A DNA stretch of 64,000 bases. Source: Helicobacter pylori NCTC 11637 = CCUG 17874 = ATCC 43504 = JCM 12093. GTDB taxonomy: Bacteria; Campylobacterota; Campylobacteria; Campylobacterales; Helicobacteraceae. Each line of letters begins with the position of its first letter. Within the stretch, counting starts at the first letter, position 1. The translations under genes were made by a program, and so were the position numbers. The notes beneath the pieces were generated by a model. That model was not told where the DNA came from, did no database searches, and saw nothing but the letters and a program-made list of their open reading frames with translations. Positions 1 to 8,249 of this stretch are shown piece after piece. The DNA is taken from positions 1,488,001 through 1,552,000 of the forward strand of contig NZ_LS483488.1 of NCBI RefSeq assembly GCF_900478295.1, in the 5' to 3' direction.

Positions 1-2
1 CA

Positions 3-317
3 TGCTTTTTACCCATTTTTTTCCACCAAATCTCTTTACTCAATTTAAGCATCTTTATAATGGGAGCGGCCACAACCGCCAATATCAATTTATTCAGCAT
101 GATGGCTTTAAAAATTGCAGGCGCAAAGCATTTCGCCAAAGCGTCTTCGTGGGTGGTGTTTTCTTTTGGCATTTTCCAAGCGCTTTTCTCGTATCTTTTT
201 ACGATCTTTTTAGGGGATTTGGGCTATGTTTTGATTTTTGTTATTTGTGGGGTGTGTTTGGTTTTAAGCTTCATCGTTCTTTTCCCCATTAAAATGCAAA
301 CAGCTACCAATAAATAG
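3..317 (+). CDS. narK: NarK-like nitrate/nitrite MFS transporter, C-terminal fragment
   Basis: Only the last 104 codons are in the window; the reading frame is open to the left edge, so the start lies outside. The fragment is strongly hydrophobic with at least two membrane segments (around VFSFGIFQALFSYLF and VLIFVICGVCLVLSFIVLF) and ends in a short basic tail, as expected for the last helices of a 12-helix major facilitator protein. The NarK assignment rests mainly on position beside the CobW-type gene, where I recall a nitrite extrusion gene in H. pylori; the fragment alone supports only an MFS-type permease. It converges with the minus-strand CobW gene, 5 bases away. An overlapping ORF in the next frame from base 2 is a shadow. 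Confidence 0.6.
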   Translation, partial: CFLPIFFHQISLLNLSIFIMGAATTANINLFSMMALKIAGAKHFAKASSWVVFSFGIFQALFSYLFTIFLGDLGYVLIFVICGVCLVLSFIVLFPIKMQTATNK

Positions 318-322
318 AAAAA

Positions 323-1285
323 TTATGGGGTTTCAAAACCCTTGATGCCGAGAAAATCCTTAAAACCCTTTAAGGAATTTAAGATTTTTTCACGCTCTAA
401 ATGGCGCGTGATAAAAACGAGATTAGAGCCGTTTTGATCCTTTAAAATATGCTTAGGCGGGTAAATGACATGCATCACGCCGTTAATACTCACTAAAAGA
501 TCGCTTCCAATATCAATAATCCCCTTGATGCGTAAAATCTGCGTGCCGTATTGATGCAACAACAAACTCAGCCAAATCCCAAACGCGCTCCACTCCATCG
601 CCCCTTCAAAATTAATGCTTAAAGTTTCAAAGCCTTGCGAGTGCGAATCTTTTGCTGGCAAGATCGCACGATGCGCTCTATTGTTGCGTGAAAAAAAGCT
701 TTCGTAATCTATACTTTTCTTGTCAAAAATTTCTGCGCTAGGGTTAAGGGATTGTATCCGCTCTTTTAATTTGATTAAAGCCGCGCTGTCGTTTTGCAAA
801 TCCGTTTTGGTCAATAAAACGCTATCAGCAAAAACGATTTGCTCTTTAGCTTCATTGTTGGTTAAATGCTCTCTAGCATTCAATGCATCCACGCAAGCCA
901 CCACGCTTTGAATCTCAAAATGCACCCCTAAAAAAACATCGCTCAAAATCGTCCATAAAATCGGCGCCGGGTTGGCTAAACCGGTGGTTTCAATGATGAT
1001 GCGCTTTAAAATTTCGCCGCACCATTCATAGTTATTGAGCGCGGCTTTTAGAGACTCCACTAAATCTAAGCGTTTGTTGCAACACACGCACCCTGCATTA
1101 AGATAGAGCATTTTTTCACCGCAATATTGAACGCTTAAGATGCGTTGATCCAAGGCGGCTTGACCGATTTCATTAATGATAAGGGCAACGCCTTGGTGAT
1201 CTATTTGGTTTAAATATTCGCTCAAAAAACTCGTTTTACCGCTACCTAAAAAACCGGTGATGAGCGTGATAGGGATTTTGGGCAT
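323..1285 (-). CDS. CobW/COG0523-family metal-chaperone GTPase
   Basis: 320 residues. The N-terminus has a P-loop, GFLGSGKTS (residues 11-19), and the diagnostic CxCC metal motif, GCVCCN with C66, C68 and C69, which together define the CobW/YjiA/ZNG1 GTPases that deliver zinc or other metals to client proteins. A TKTDL motif near residue 160 is the guanine-specifying element. The C-terminal third matches the CobW C-terminal domain region in position. Its start codon overlaps the stop of the upstream zinc-ribbon gene by one base (TGATG), so the two are very likely co-translated. Helicobacter has a heavy nickel and zinc economy, but the metal and client cannot be told from sequence. Confidence 0.88.
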   Translation of the reverse strand: MPKIPITLITGFLGSGKTSFLSEYLNQIDHQGVALIINEIGQAALDQRILSVQYCGEKMLYLNAGCVCCNKRLDLVESLKAALNNYEWCGEILKRIIIETTGLANPAPILWTILSDVFLGVHFEIQSVVACVDALNAREHLTNNEAKEQIVFADSVLLTKTDLQNDSAALIKLKERIQSLNPSAEIFDKKSIDYESFFSRNNRAHRAILPAKDSHSQGFETLSINFEGAMEWSAFGIWLSLLLHQYGTQILRIKGIIDIGSDLLVSINGVMHVIYPPKHILKDQNGSNLVFITRHLEREKILNSLKGFKDFLGIKGFETP

Positions 1286-1653
1286 CAGCGAGTGGCTTGT
1301 GTATTTTGATTTAAAAACGCTAACAGATGAGAATCTAGCGCGTCCATCTCTTTTTTGGCTAAGTTTTGCGCCTTATCCCACAAATCGCCTAAATCATTCA
1401 CCATCACGCTCTGCCCTTTTTTATCGCACAACACAAACTTCGCGCCTTGCCAATCATTAATTTTTAGCCCATAAAACGCTAGGATTTGATTGAGCAATCT
1501 TACTCGTTTGAGTCGCGCTCTTTTGCGCTCCCTGGCGTTTTCATTGGTGCTAATAAGTGCATTTGGCTTTCTCAAATTTTCATCAATCTCATAACTATCG
1601 CTCCTATCAGTCCAATGAAAAGAACTGATAAGCTCCCCGCATAAAACACACAT
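1285..1653 (-). CDS. small zinc-ribbon-like hypothetical protein
   Basis: 122 residues, unrecognised function. It opens with MCVLCGEL, a CxxC pair at residues 2-5, and has another cysteine in KFVLCDKK in the second half; the middle is rich in arginine and lysine (RERKRARLKRVRLL). The end overlaps the CobW-type GTPase start, which suggests either a metal-dependent partner or a client of that chaperone. A possible -10 hexamer, TAAAAT on the minus strand at 1686-1691, lies about 35 bases upstream of the start. No membrane segment or signal peptide is visible. Confidence 0.75.
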   Translation of the reverse strand: MCVLCGELISSFHWTDRSDSYEIDENLRKPNALISTNENARERKRARLKRVRLLNQILAFYGLKINDWQGAKFVLCDKKGQSVMVNDLGDLWDKAQNLAKKEMDALDSHLLAFLNQNTQATR

Positions 1654-1747
1654 CTTCCAACCTTTTAAACCTAAATCATGCTACAATTTTACTGAAAAAA
1701 ACAAGAATAAATCTAGTGCTATTTAATTGTTTATTATAGGGAATTTA

Positions 1748-2866
1748 ATGCAGGATCATAGAACTCTTACGCTAGAAAATATTTACACACCAGATGAAAT
1801 AACAGATGCGCTTTCATTGTTACAATCTTGCGGTATTGAATCGATTGTCAATCCTTCAAATATCACGCTTAATTTTGACATTGTGGATTTAAAAATGCTT
1901 GAATCTACTACACAAAATACGCTGGTTCAAAAGACATTAGAGGAGTTGTATAAAATTCGCTCATTTTCCAGTCAAAATGGCAAAATCGTATTTAAAAGCT
2001 TCAACAAAGCCAAAAAAGTCGCCAACAAGAAGCAAAACGCAAAGGCAAGATTGGCTTACGAATCTTACAAAAAAGAGTTTAGCAAGGAGACGAATGAAAT
2101 CCAAAACTATCTTAATCAAATTTACTGCGAAGATAGCTTGGAGTTTTTAAAAAAGCTCCCAAATAATTGCATAGATATAGTGCTAACTTCGCCACCTTAC
2201 AACTTTGGCATCAATTACAACGCAACACAGGATACAAATCTTTGGCAAGAGTATTTCAACACGCTTTTTGCTATTTTTAAAGAGTGTATTCGTGTATTAA
2301 AAAGCGAAGGGCGAATCATTGTCAATATCCAGCCTATGTTTAGCGATTATATCCCTACGCACCATTTTATCAGCAAATTTTTTATTGATGAAGGGCTTAT
2401 TTGGAAAGGCGAGATTTTATGGGAAAAAAATAACTACAACTGCAAATACTGCACTTGGGGAAGCTGGAAAAGCCCTGCTGCACCCTATTTAAAATATTCG
2501 TGGGAATTTATTGAAATTTTTTGCAAAAATAGTCTTAAAAAAGAGGGCGATAAAAACAGCATTGACATAACCGATGATGAGTTTAAAAAGTGGGTTTATG
2601 GCAAGTGGAACTTTGCCCCAGAACGCAACATGAAACAATACGGGCATGATGCAATGTTCCCAGAAGAATTAGTAAAGCGGTGTTTAAAACTATTTTCTTA
2701 TCAAAATGATATTGTATTAGACCCATTTAATGGTGCAGGGACAACGACAAAAGTCGCCAAACAACTAGGACGCCGTTTCATAGGCATAGACATTAGCGAA
2801 AGATATTGTGAAGTAGCAAAAGAGAGATTAAAAGAGACAACAAATCTCTTTAATACAGTGGTTTAA
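1748..2866 (+). CDS. type II DNA methyltransferase (adenine-N6 or cytosine-N4)
   Basis: 372 residues from the ATG at 1748, preferred over the in-frame TTG at 1727 because TAGGG lies at a proper distance before it. The catalytic motif TSPPYNFG (about residues 147-154) precedes the AdoMet-binding motif DPFNGAGTT (about 325-333), the beta-class order. A central WGSWKSPAAPY block resembles the second methyltransferase at 58600-59358. The first 120 residues are an unusual lysine-rich extension without a motif I recognise. The restriction gene follows after one base. The pair sits between genes I remember as adjacent in reference strains, so it is probably an acquired island. Target sequence unknown. 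Confidence 0.88.
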   Translation: MQDHRTLTLENIYTPDEITDALSLLQSCGIESIVNPSNITLNFDIVDLKMLESTTQNTLVQKTLEELYKIRSFSSQNGKIVFKSFNKAKKVANKKQNAKARLAYESYKKEFSKETNEIQNYLNQIYCEDSLEFLKKLPNNCIDIVLTSPPYNFGINYNATQDTNLWQEYFNTLFAIFKECIRVLKSEGRIIVNIQPMFSDYIPTHHFISKFFIDEGLIWKGEILWEKNNYNCKYCTWGSWKSPAAPYLKYSWEFIEIFCKNSLKKEGDKNSIDITDDEFKKWVYGKWNFAPERNMKQYGHDAMFPEELVKRCLKLFSYQNDIVLDPFNGAGTTTKVAKQLGRRFIGIDISERYCEVAKERLKETTNLFNTVV

Positions 2867-2867
2867 T

Positions 2868-3560
2868 GTGGGTTCTATCAAAGACATTATACAAGTTTAT
2901 AATAGCGTGGTTAAAGGTATTGATAAAGATGCTCATGGGCAAGATAGCAGAGCATATGGCGGAGTTATAAGAAGCGCTAAAGGCAAATTACTAGAAGATA
3001 TCAGCGAAGAGATTGTAAAAATAGCGTGGCAAAATATTGGCGGCAAAGCTAATAGGCTTGAAATAAATTCTAATAAAATAAAGATTCCTATCAAAGACAG
3101 CTACATAGAAAATATAGCCAACAAACAAGTAAGGGCATATATATTAGAGCGTAAGAAAGATTATTATTACGGATTGAGCGTTGATAAACATATATTTGTG
3201 GATAATCAATTGGTTATGGGGATAGAATGTAAAGCCTATACGGAAAACGCTATGCTAAAGCGAATATTAGTAGATTTTCATCTCCTTAAGACTTTATATC
3301 CAAATATATCTTGTTATTTATTTCAGCTAGAAAGTCAATTAGGAGGGGATTATTCAGCTTTGCCAGAAACCCTATTGGGATCAAAACCCACGCATTCTAT
3401 AATGAGCTACTTTGAAAGCGTGAATCTAAATATAGTAACCTTACTCAAAGGCGAAAGAGACATAAACCAACCCATACACAAAAATTTCAAACCTTTAGAA
3501 GAAGAAAATCTAAAGAAAACAATCAAACTAATGGAGAATGAATTGAAAGTTTATTTGTAG
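2868..3560 (+). CDS. putative type II restriction endonuclease
   Basis: 230 residues with a GTG start that nearly touches the methyltransferase stop (TAATGTG), so the genes are translationally linked. I do not recognise a named family, but the region around residues 115-130 (SVDKHIFVDNQLVMGIECKAY) fits a PD-(D/E)xK core: an acidic residue, a spacer strand, then ECK. Together with its position directly behind a methyltransferase this makes a cognate nuclease the most likely role. It is AT-rich with many ATA isoleucine codons (for example ATATATTAG and AATATATC stretches), unlike most neighbours, consistent with transfer. The frame is intact with no obvious lesion. Confidence 0.72.
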   Translation: MGSIKDIIQVYNSVVKGIDKDAHGQDSRAYGGVIRSAKGKLLEDISEEIVKIAWQNIGGKANRLEINSNKIKIPIKDSYIENIANKQVRAYILERKKDYYYGLSVDKHIFVDNQLVMGIECKAYTENAMLKRILVDFHLLKTLYPNISCYLFQLESQLGGDYSALPETLLGSKPTHSIMSYFESVNLNIVTLLKGERDINQPIHKNFKPLEEENLKKTIKLMENELKVYL

Positions 3561-3613
3561 CAGTTAGTGTGAATCCCGCTAAATCCACACCAGCTTAGAC
3601 ACAATCCCAACCG

Positions 3614-4495
3614 CTATTTTTTTCTAGGGTTTCGTTTTAAAAAATCGTCAGCGATTTCATTGAATGTTACCCAACGCACATGATCATGTTTGTTGATATG
3701 CTCAATGATTTTTTCATGCATGAGCAACACTTGCGGACGGGCGCTCACATCAGGGTGGATTGTCATGCTAAACACCGCATAATCCATCTCACGATAAACC
3801 CAATCAAATTGATCGATCCACATTTGCCCTATATCGTGCGGGCTTACAAAACCAAAACTATTGGGGGATTTTTTGATGAACATCATCGGTGGCAAATCGT
3901 CCAAATACCAGTTTGCAGGGATTTCCACCAGATCGGTTTCCACCCCACGGATTAAAGGCTTCATCCAATCCTTGGCTTCCAAACTATAATCAATCTTGCT
4001 CCAACTATCCCCCACGCGCACGAAATAGGGCGTGAAATCATTGTGCATGAGCGAGTGGTCGTATTTGAAGCCGTGTTTTAAAAGCAATTCATTAGTGATA
4101 TTAGAAAACTCCCACCACGGCGCCACATAGCCTGTGGGGGCTTTGCCGGTGAGATCTTTAATCAATTCAATGCTTTTTAACAAAACATCTTCTTCTTGCT
4201 TAGCGCTCATAGCGATAGGGTTTTCATGCGAATACCCATGCGCGCCCACTTCATGCCCTGCATCCACGATCATTTTCATTTGCTCAGGGAAAGTTTCAAT
4301 AGAATGCCCCGGCGCAAACCAAGTCGCAGGGAGATGGTATTTTTTAAACAATTTCAAAAGCCGTGGGATCCCCACTTCACCCGCAAAAAGCCCGCGCGAA
4401 ATATCATCAGGCGAATCCTCCCCACCATAGCTCCCTAGCCAACCAGCCACCGCATCAATATCCACGCCATAAGCCACTAAAATTTCTTTTGCCAT
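3614..4495 (-). CDS. pgdA: peptidoglycan N-acetylglucosamine deacetylase PgdA
   Basis: 293 residues, a NodB/CE4 polysaccharide deacetylase. The metal triad is visible as D14 (VDIDAVAG) with H86 and H90 in GAHGYSHE; these positions agree with the published H. pylori PgdA structure as I remember it. The enzyme deacetylates peptidoglycan and contributes to lysozyme and oxidative-stress resistance. There is no signal peptide. It lies 12 bases downstream of the nitrilase-family gene and is probably co-transcribed with it. The start has AAAAGGAGCGATT just before the ATG, a strong ribosome site. Confidence 0.9.
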   Translation of the reverse strand: MAKEILVAYGVDIDAVAGWLGSYGGEDSPDDISRGLFAGEVGIPRLLKLFKKYHLPATWFAPGHSIETFPEQMKMIVDAGHEVGAHGYSHENPIAMSAKQEEDVLLKSIELIKDLTGKAPTGYVAPWWEFSNITNELLLKHGFKYDHSLMHNDFTPYFVRVGDSWSKIDYSLEAKDWMKPLIRGVETDLVEIPANWYLDDLPPMMFIKKSPNSFGFVSPHDIGQMWIDQFDWVYREMDYAVFSMTIHPDVSARPQVLLMHEKIIEHINKHDHVRWVTFNEIADDFLKRNPRKK

Positions 4496-4507
4496 AATCG
4501 CTCCTTT

Positions 4508-5386
4508 TTAAGTGAGTTTTCCAAACCCCTTTTTGGTGAGTTTGGTGTCAAAATCTTGTAAATAAGGGATTTTTTGGCGTTGCAGTGCCACTTCGTTTAA
4601 ATCCATTTCAGCGATAACGACTTCATTAAGCTTGGTGGCTTGCGCGATGATTTTCCCATTGGGCGCGATGATTCTTGAATCGCCGGCAAACTCTAGCGTT
4701 TGTTTTAATTTAGCGTTAGTTTCTTCCCCACTATGATTGCACGCGCACACAAAACAGCCATTTTCTAACGCTCTAGCCTTGCTCAACAAATCCCAATTAT
4801 AAACCCTAGCTTTGCCAAACGCGCTAGGATAGATTAAAACATCAGCCCCTTGTAACGCTAAAAGATTCGCGCCCACGCCAAAGCCGATTTCATAGCAAAT
4901 TTGCAAACCCACTTTCGCGCTAAAATCCCCAAAATCCAGCGTAAAAACCTCGTATTTTTTGCCCCTTTTGAAGTGCGATTTTTCATCGCCCCACAAATAA
5001 ATCTTGCGGTGTTTTCCAACGATTTTTCCTTTTGGTGAAATGATATAAGCGCTGTCGTAGAGTTTTTTATCCGTTTTTTCAATGCTGCACGCTACTAGAT
5101 GCACTTTATTAGACTTTGCAAAATCGCTTAACGCTCTCAACGACTCGTTTTTTAGCTCGCCATGCTCTATCGCTTTAAGATTTATCCCAAACTCTGCGTC
5201 TTTATCATTCACACAATAACCGCTATCAAACAATTCCGGTAAAACAATGAGATTTGCACCTTTGTTGTGGGCTTCTTTAGCCAGATTGAGCGCTAATTGC
5301 AGGTTTTCATTTAAAGCGTAGGGTTTGGATTGCATTTGAATCACAGCGGTTTTTAGGATTCTTTTAGTGGGATTTTTTGCTTTCAA
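4508..5386 (-). CDS. nitrilase-superfamily carbon-nitrogen hydrolase
   Basis: 292 residues. The Glu-Lys-Cys triad of the superfamily is visible: E51 in VLPELFDSG, K128 in KHRKIYLWG and C164 in LQICYEIG. The family cleaves amide or nitrile C-N bonds; the substrate is not evident. It is distinct from amiE in this window, being shorter and with different motif contexts. It lies directly upstream of pgdA on the same strand. An alternative internal start cannot be excluded, since the first ten residues (MKAKNPTKRI) are basic and precede the first beta strand of the fold. Confidence 0.85.
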   Translation of the reverse strand: MKAKNPTKRILKTAVIQMQSKPYALNENLQLALNLAKEAHNKGANLIVLPELFDSGYCVNDKDAEFGINLKAIEHGELKNESLRALSDFAKSNKVHLVACSIEKTDKKLYDSAYIISPKGKIVGKHRKIYLWGDEKSHFKRGKKYEVFTLDFGDFSAKVGLQICYEIGFGVGANLLALQGADVLIYPSAFGKARVYNWDLLSKARALENGCFVCACNHSGEETNAKLKQTLEFAGDSRIIAPNGKIIAQATKLNEVVIAEMDLNEVALQRQKIPYLQDFDTKLTKKGFGKLT

Positions 5387-5469
5387 GATCCACTCCCATT
5401 TTTGTTTTTATTGTATAGGATTAGAAATTAAAAGAGGGTTAAAGGGGTTAAAATCCATAGGAGTTTGTG

Positions 5470-5871
5470 TCAAAACTTACCATTATTATTCAAAAATCGT
5501 AATAACGCACTAGAGAGCGAGCTCACAAACACGCCAATAAGAAAGATTAGCCCGTTAAAAAGATGCGAGAATAAAAGCGCTCCTAAAATGCTTAATAAAA
5601 CCCCATACCCCCCTAAACGCCACACATTGAAAGACATTTCCAAGCCCAGGGCGAATTTTTGGAATTTTTGCTTTTCTTCTTTTTCTCCATTTTGTTTCCT
5701 TAAATCCAAACGCTTTTTAACGCCGTAATACGAAGACAACGCCACGATAAAAAACCCTAAAAACCCCCCTTCAAAATTCAAAACCCCTTGAAATGCTTGG
5801 AAAAAATAAACGATGATCGCGCTAACGATATTAATAGAAAGTAAAATAAGCAAGCATTTGATTTGGCACAT
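5470..5871 (-). CDS. small integral membrane protein, unknown function
   Basis: 133 residues, four likely membrane segments (LLILLSINIVSAIIVYF; GGFLGFFIVALSSYYGV; GGYGVLLSILGALLF; GLIFLIGVFVSSLSSALL) with a charged cytoplasmic loop near residues 55-72 (KKRLDLRKQNGEKEEKQK). I do not recognise the family. It follows the AtpZ/AtpI-like gene by 15 bases and probably belongs to the same transcript. Two small membrane genes beside hemL are a conserved arrangement as far as I recall, but no function follows from it. Confidence 0.78.
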   Translation of the reverse strand: MCQIKCLLILLSINIVSAIIVYFFQAFQGVLNFEGGFLGFFIVALSSYYGVKKRLDLRKQNGEKEEKQKFQKFALGLEMSFNVWRLGGYGVLLSILGALLFSHLFNGLIFLIGVFVSSLSSALLRFLNNNGKF

Positions 5872-5886
5872 GGGCTTTTATGGTAT

Positions 5887-6150
5887 TTATTTTGTTTTGT
5901 TTTGTGTGTATTTGGGGTCTTTGGCTAATTCTTCATAATCTTTTTGCATGTTTTTATAAGCTTTATAGACATTGAGAAAGCTCGCTAATACGCCCCAAAT
6001 AACCCCAAGCCAAAAAAGCCACGAAATGTGAGTGAGCTTTTTAAGCCCATAGCCTATAGCCACGCCCATAAGGATCGCTACCACCATAGAAAGCCCTAAG
6101 CTCAAATAATTCGCCCCCTCTATGAATTTATAATACTTTGGCTTTTTCAA
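5887..6150 (-). CDS. AtpZ/AtpI-family small membrane protein
   Basis: 87 residues with two membrane hairpins: LSLGLSMVVAILMGVAIGYGL and WLFWLGVIWGVLASFLNVYK, followed by a lysine-rich tail. The length, the GxAIGYGL turn and the two-helix layout fit the AtpZ/AtpI family associated with F-type ATP synthase assembly or Mg/Ca uptake in other bacteria. It is not beside the atp operon here, so the role is uncertain. It starts only four bases after hemL ends and is likely co-transcribed. Confidence 0.75.
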   Translation of the reverse strand: MKKPKYYKFIEGANYLSLGLSMVVAILMGVAIGYGLKKLTHISWLFWLGVIWGVLASFLNVYKAYKNMQKDYEELAKDPKYTQNKTK

Positions 6151-6154
6151 AAAT

Positions 6155-7447
6155 TCACACGCCCTTTATGATTTCATCAAAACTTTCATCAGCCTTTGCA
6201 ACCGCTAAATCAATCATCTCTTCAGTCATAGGCTCACAAATAAAGCCGGTTTCAAAGCTTGAACATGCCAAATACACGCCCTTAAAGAGCATTTTTTGGT
6301 GGAATTTTGCAAACATTTCCGTATCGCTTTTTAAAGCGTCATCAAAATCGTGCACCGCATTTTCGTTAAAGAAAAAGCCAAACATACTCCCTCTGTTGAG
6401 CGTTTCTAAAGCGATGTTATAGCTTTGAGCGCTCTTTTTTAAACCTTGAGTCAAACGAACGGCTAAAGCGTTTAAGCGGGTATAAAGGGTTTTGTCTCTT
6501 TTGATTTTATAAAGCGCGCTCAACCCCGCGCACACCGCTAGGGGGTTACCGCTTAAGGTGCCTGCTTGATACACGCCTCCAATGGGTGAAAGCAAGTCCA
6601 TAATTTCCGCACGCCCCCCAAAACACGCCAAAGGAAGCCCCGCACCTATCACCTTACCAAAGGTTACCAAATCCGGCACCACGCCATAAAATTCTTGCGA
6701 ACCGCTCAAACTCGCTCTAAACCCGCTCATCACTTCATCTAAAATCAGCACCGCTTGGTATTTTTCACACAAAGCCTTTAAGCCTAGTAAAAACTCTTTT
6801 TGAGCCGGCACTAACCCCATATTCCCAGCAATGGGTTCAATGATAACGCAACCCACATCGCCTTTTTTAAAGCATTCTTCTGTGGAGTTCAAGTCGTTAT
6901 AACGAGCCACTAGAGTGTGTTTGCTAAAATCGTTCGGCACGCCCAAAGAAGAAGGCGATCCAAAAGTAGCACACCCGCTACCCGCTTTCACCAACAAAGA
7001 GTCGCTATGCCCATGGTAGCACCCTTCAAACTTGATCAAATCGTCTTTTTGGCTATAAGCTCTAGCGAGTCGTATCGCGCTCATGGTCGCTTCTGTGCCG
7101 CTATTCACTAAACGCACCTTATCTAAGCCTTCATAACAAGAAATGATTTCCTTAGCTAAAGTGGTTTCTAATTCTGTGGGAGCGCCAAAAGAAGTGCCTT
7201 TTTTTAATGCATTAATAATATTTTCTTCAATTTCTTCATCCGCATGCCCAAAAATCAAAGGCCCCCAGCTTTGCACAAAATCTATATAATGGTTGTTATC
7301 CACATCATAAAGATACGCCCCCTTACCTTTTAAAATAAAGGGGGGAGTGCCCTTAACGCTCTTAAACGCTCTCACAGGCGAATTGACCCCCCCAACGATC
7401 ACCTGCTTAGCTTCATTAAAATCATTAATGCTGTGCAACAACTCCAT
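6155..7447 (-). CDS. hemL: glutamate-1-semialdehyde 2,1-aminomutase
   Basis: 430 residues, full family length. Converts glutamate-1-semialdehyde to 5-aminolevulinate in the C5 route to heme, cytosolic, PLP-dependent. Evidence: the amino-terminal [25 protein letters not shown], the [11 protein letters not shown] loop, [10 protein letters not shown], and the PLP-binding lysine K265 in [11 protein letters not shown]. It lies between the YceI gene and the small membrane genes on the same strand with spacings under 10 bases, indicating one transcript. No oddity in the frame. Confidence 0.97.
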   Translation of the reverse strand: MELLHSINDFNEAKQVIVGGVNSPVRAFKSVKGTPPFILKGKGAYLYDVDNNHYIDFVQSWGPLIFGHADEEIEENIINALKKGTSFGAPTELETTLAKEIISCYEGLDKVRLVNSGTEATMSAIRLARAYSQKDDLIKFEGCYHGHSDSLLVKAGSGCATFGSPSSLGVPNDFSKHTLVARYNDLNSTEECFKKGDVGCVIIEPIAGNMGLVPAQKEFLLGLKALCEKYQAVLILDEVMSGFRASLSGSQEFYGVVPDLVTFGKVIGAGLPLACFGGRAEIMDLLSPIGGVYQAGTLSGNPLAVCAGLSALYKIKRDKTLYTRLNALAVRLTQGLKKSAQSYNIALETLNRGSMFGFFFNENAVHDFDDALKSDTEMFAKFHQKMLFKGVYLACSSFETGFICEPMTEEMIDLAVAKADESFDEIIKGV

Positions 7448-7456
7448 GATTTTACA

Positions 7457-8011
7457 TTATCCCTTAATCATGCTTTCAAATTGGATTTCCACCTGCGACC
7501 AAGTCAAGCCCTCATGAAAGCTCTCACATCGTTTGGCCAAGCTCGCTAATTCGTTTTTCAAGCCAAAATTCAATAGATCCAAGACCCCTTTAACCACGAG
7601 CTTATCCTCAGCAATCGTGTATTGCATAGGCACTTTTACCAGCTTTTCATTCATCCTCACATAAGCCGTAAGAGAACCTGCATGATCGCCTTCTATCACA
7701 TTTCTAAAAGTTACTTTGATGTTAGTGTTTTTAAAAAGAGCGAAAAAAGCTTCTTTAACATTTTTATTTTTCAATTCATCGCCTAAATTGACTTTCAGGC
7801 TATCCATGCTCGCAGTTGCCCCTTCTAAAAGGGTTTTTAAACTATCTTGAGATTTACCCAATTTATAGGTGATGCTTTCAAAGCTCCCATTTACTGGCGT
7901 TTTAGCCTTAGTTTTAAAGGCCGTCCATGTTAGCTTAGCCGAAGATAAATCCAAATTCACCGCTTGCAAAAACCCTGCCAGTAAAACCGATACCAAAACC
8001 ATTTTTTTCAT
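7457..8011 (-). CDS. YceI-family periplasmic protein
   Basis: 184 residues. A cleavable signal peptide is clear (MKKMVLVSVLLAGFLQAVN), then a YceI-like lipocalin domain: LSSAKLTWTAFKTKAKTPVNGSFESI is the typical first strand and loop, and VTFRNV with a later polar/hydrophobic strand pattern follows. The family binds polyisoprenoids or other amphiphiles in the periplasm; the ligand here is unknown. It starts the run that continues into hemL. A possible promoter lies upstream (TAAAAT on the minus strand at 8051-8056). Confidence 0.86.
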   Translation of the reverse strand: MKKMVLVSVLLAGFLQAVNLDLSSAKLTWTAFKTKAKTPVNGSFESITYKLGKSQDSLKTLLEGATASMDSLKVNLGDELKNKNVKEAFFALFKNTNIKVTFRNVIEGDHAGSLTAYVRMNEKLVKVPMQYTIAEDKLVVKGVLDLLNFGLKNELASLAKRCESFHEGLTWSQVEIQFESMIKG

Positions 8012-8249
8012 TCATTATCCTTTAATGTGGTCTTATCAATAACGCTTATTATTTTAGTGTAAACAAGCATGCTTACAACTAAAACGATTCATTTTGATAA
8101 TCATTTGCACTCTAAATACGACTTAAAGATACAATTGCGTTTATTTTAAACTCTTTTTGTAAATAATGCTGACTGAACCAAACTTTCTGAACCATTCATA
8201 AAAAGATTAAAGCGCATGGCTATCGCTATCATCTTGAATACAAAACAAT
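8012..8249. other. intergenic region upstream of the YceI gene
   Basis: A 238-base gap. On the minus strand TAAAAT at 8051-8056 could be the -10 of the YceI transcript. Just upstream is a perfect 10-base palindrome, AAGCATGCTT at 8065-8074, flanked by GTAA and AC, which might be an operator. The rest is AT-rich with no ORF above about 28 codons that has a ribosome site; I see no small toxin of the AapA type. Confidence 0.35.

Noticed and set aside
8090..8249. possible type I toxin peptide or small RNA in the YceI upstream gap
   Set aside because: The only small frame (about 28 codons, minus strand) lacks a ribosome site and does not resemble AapA peptides.
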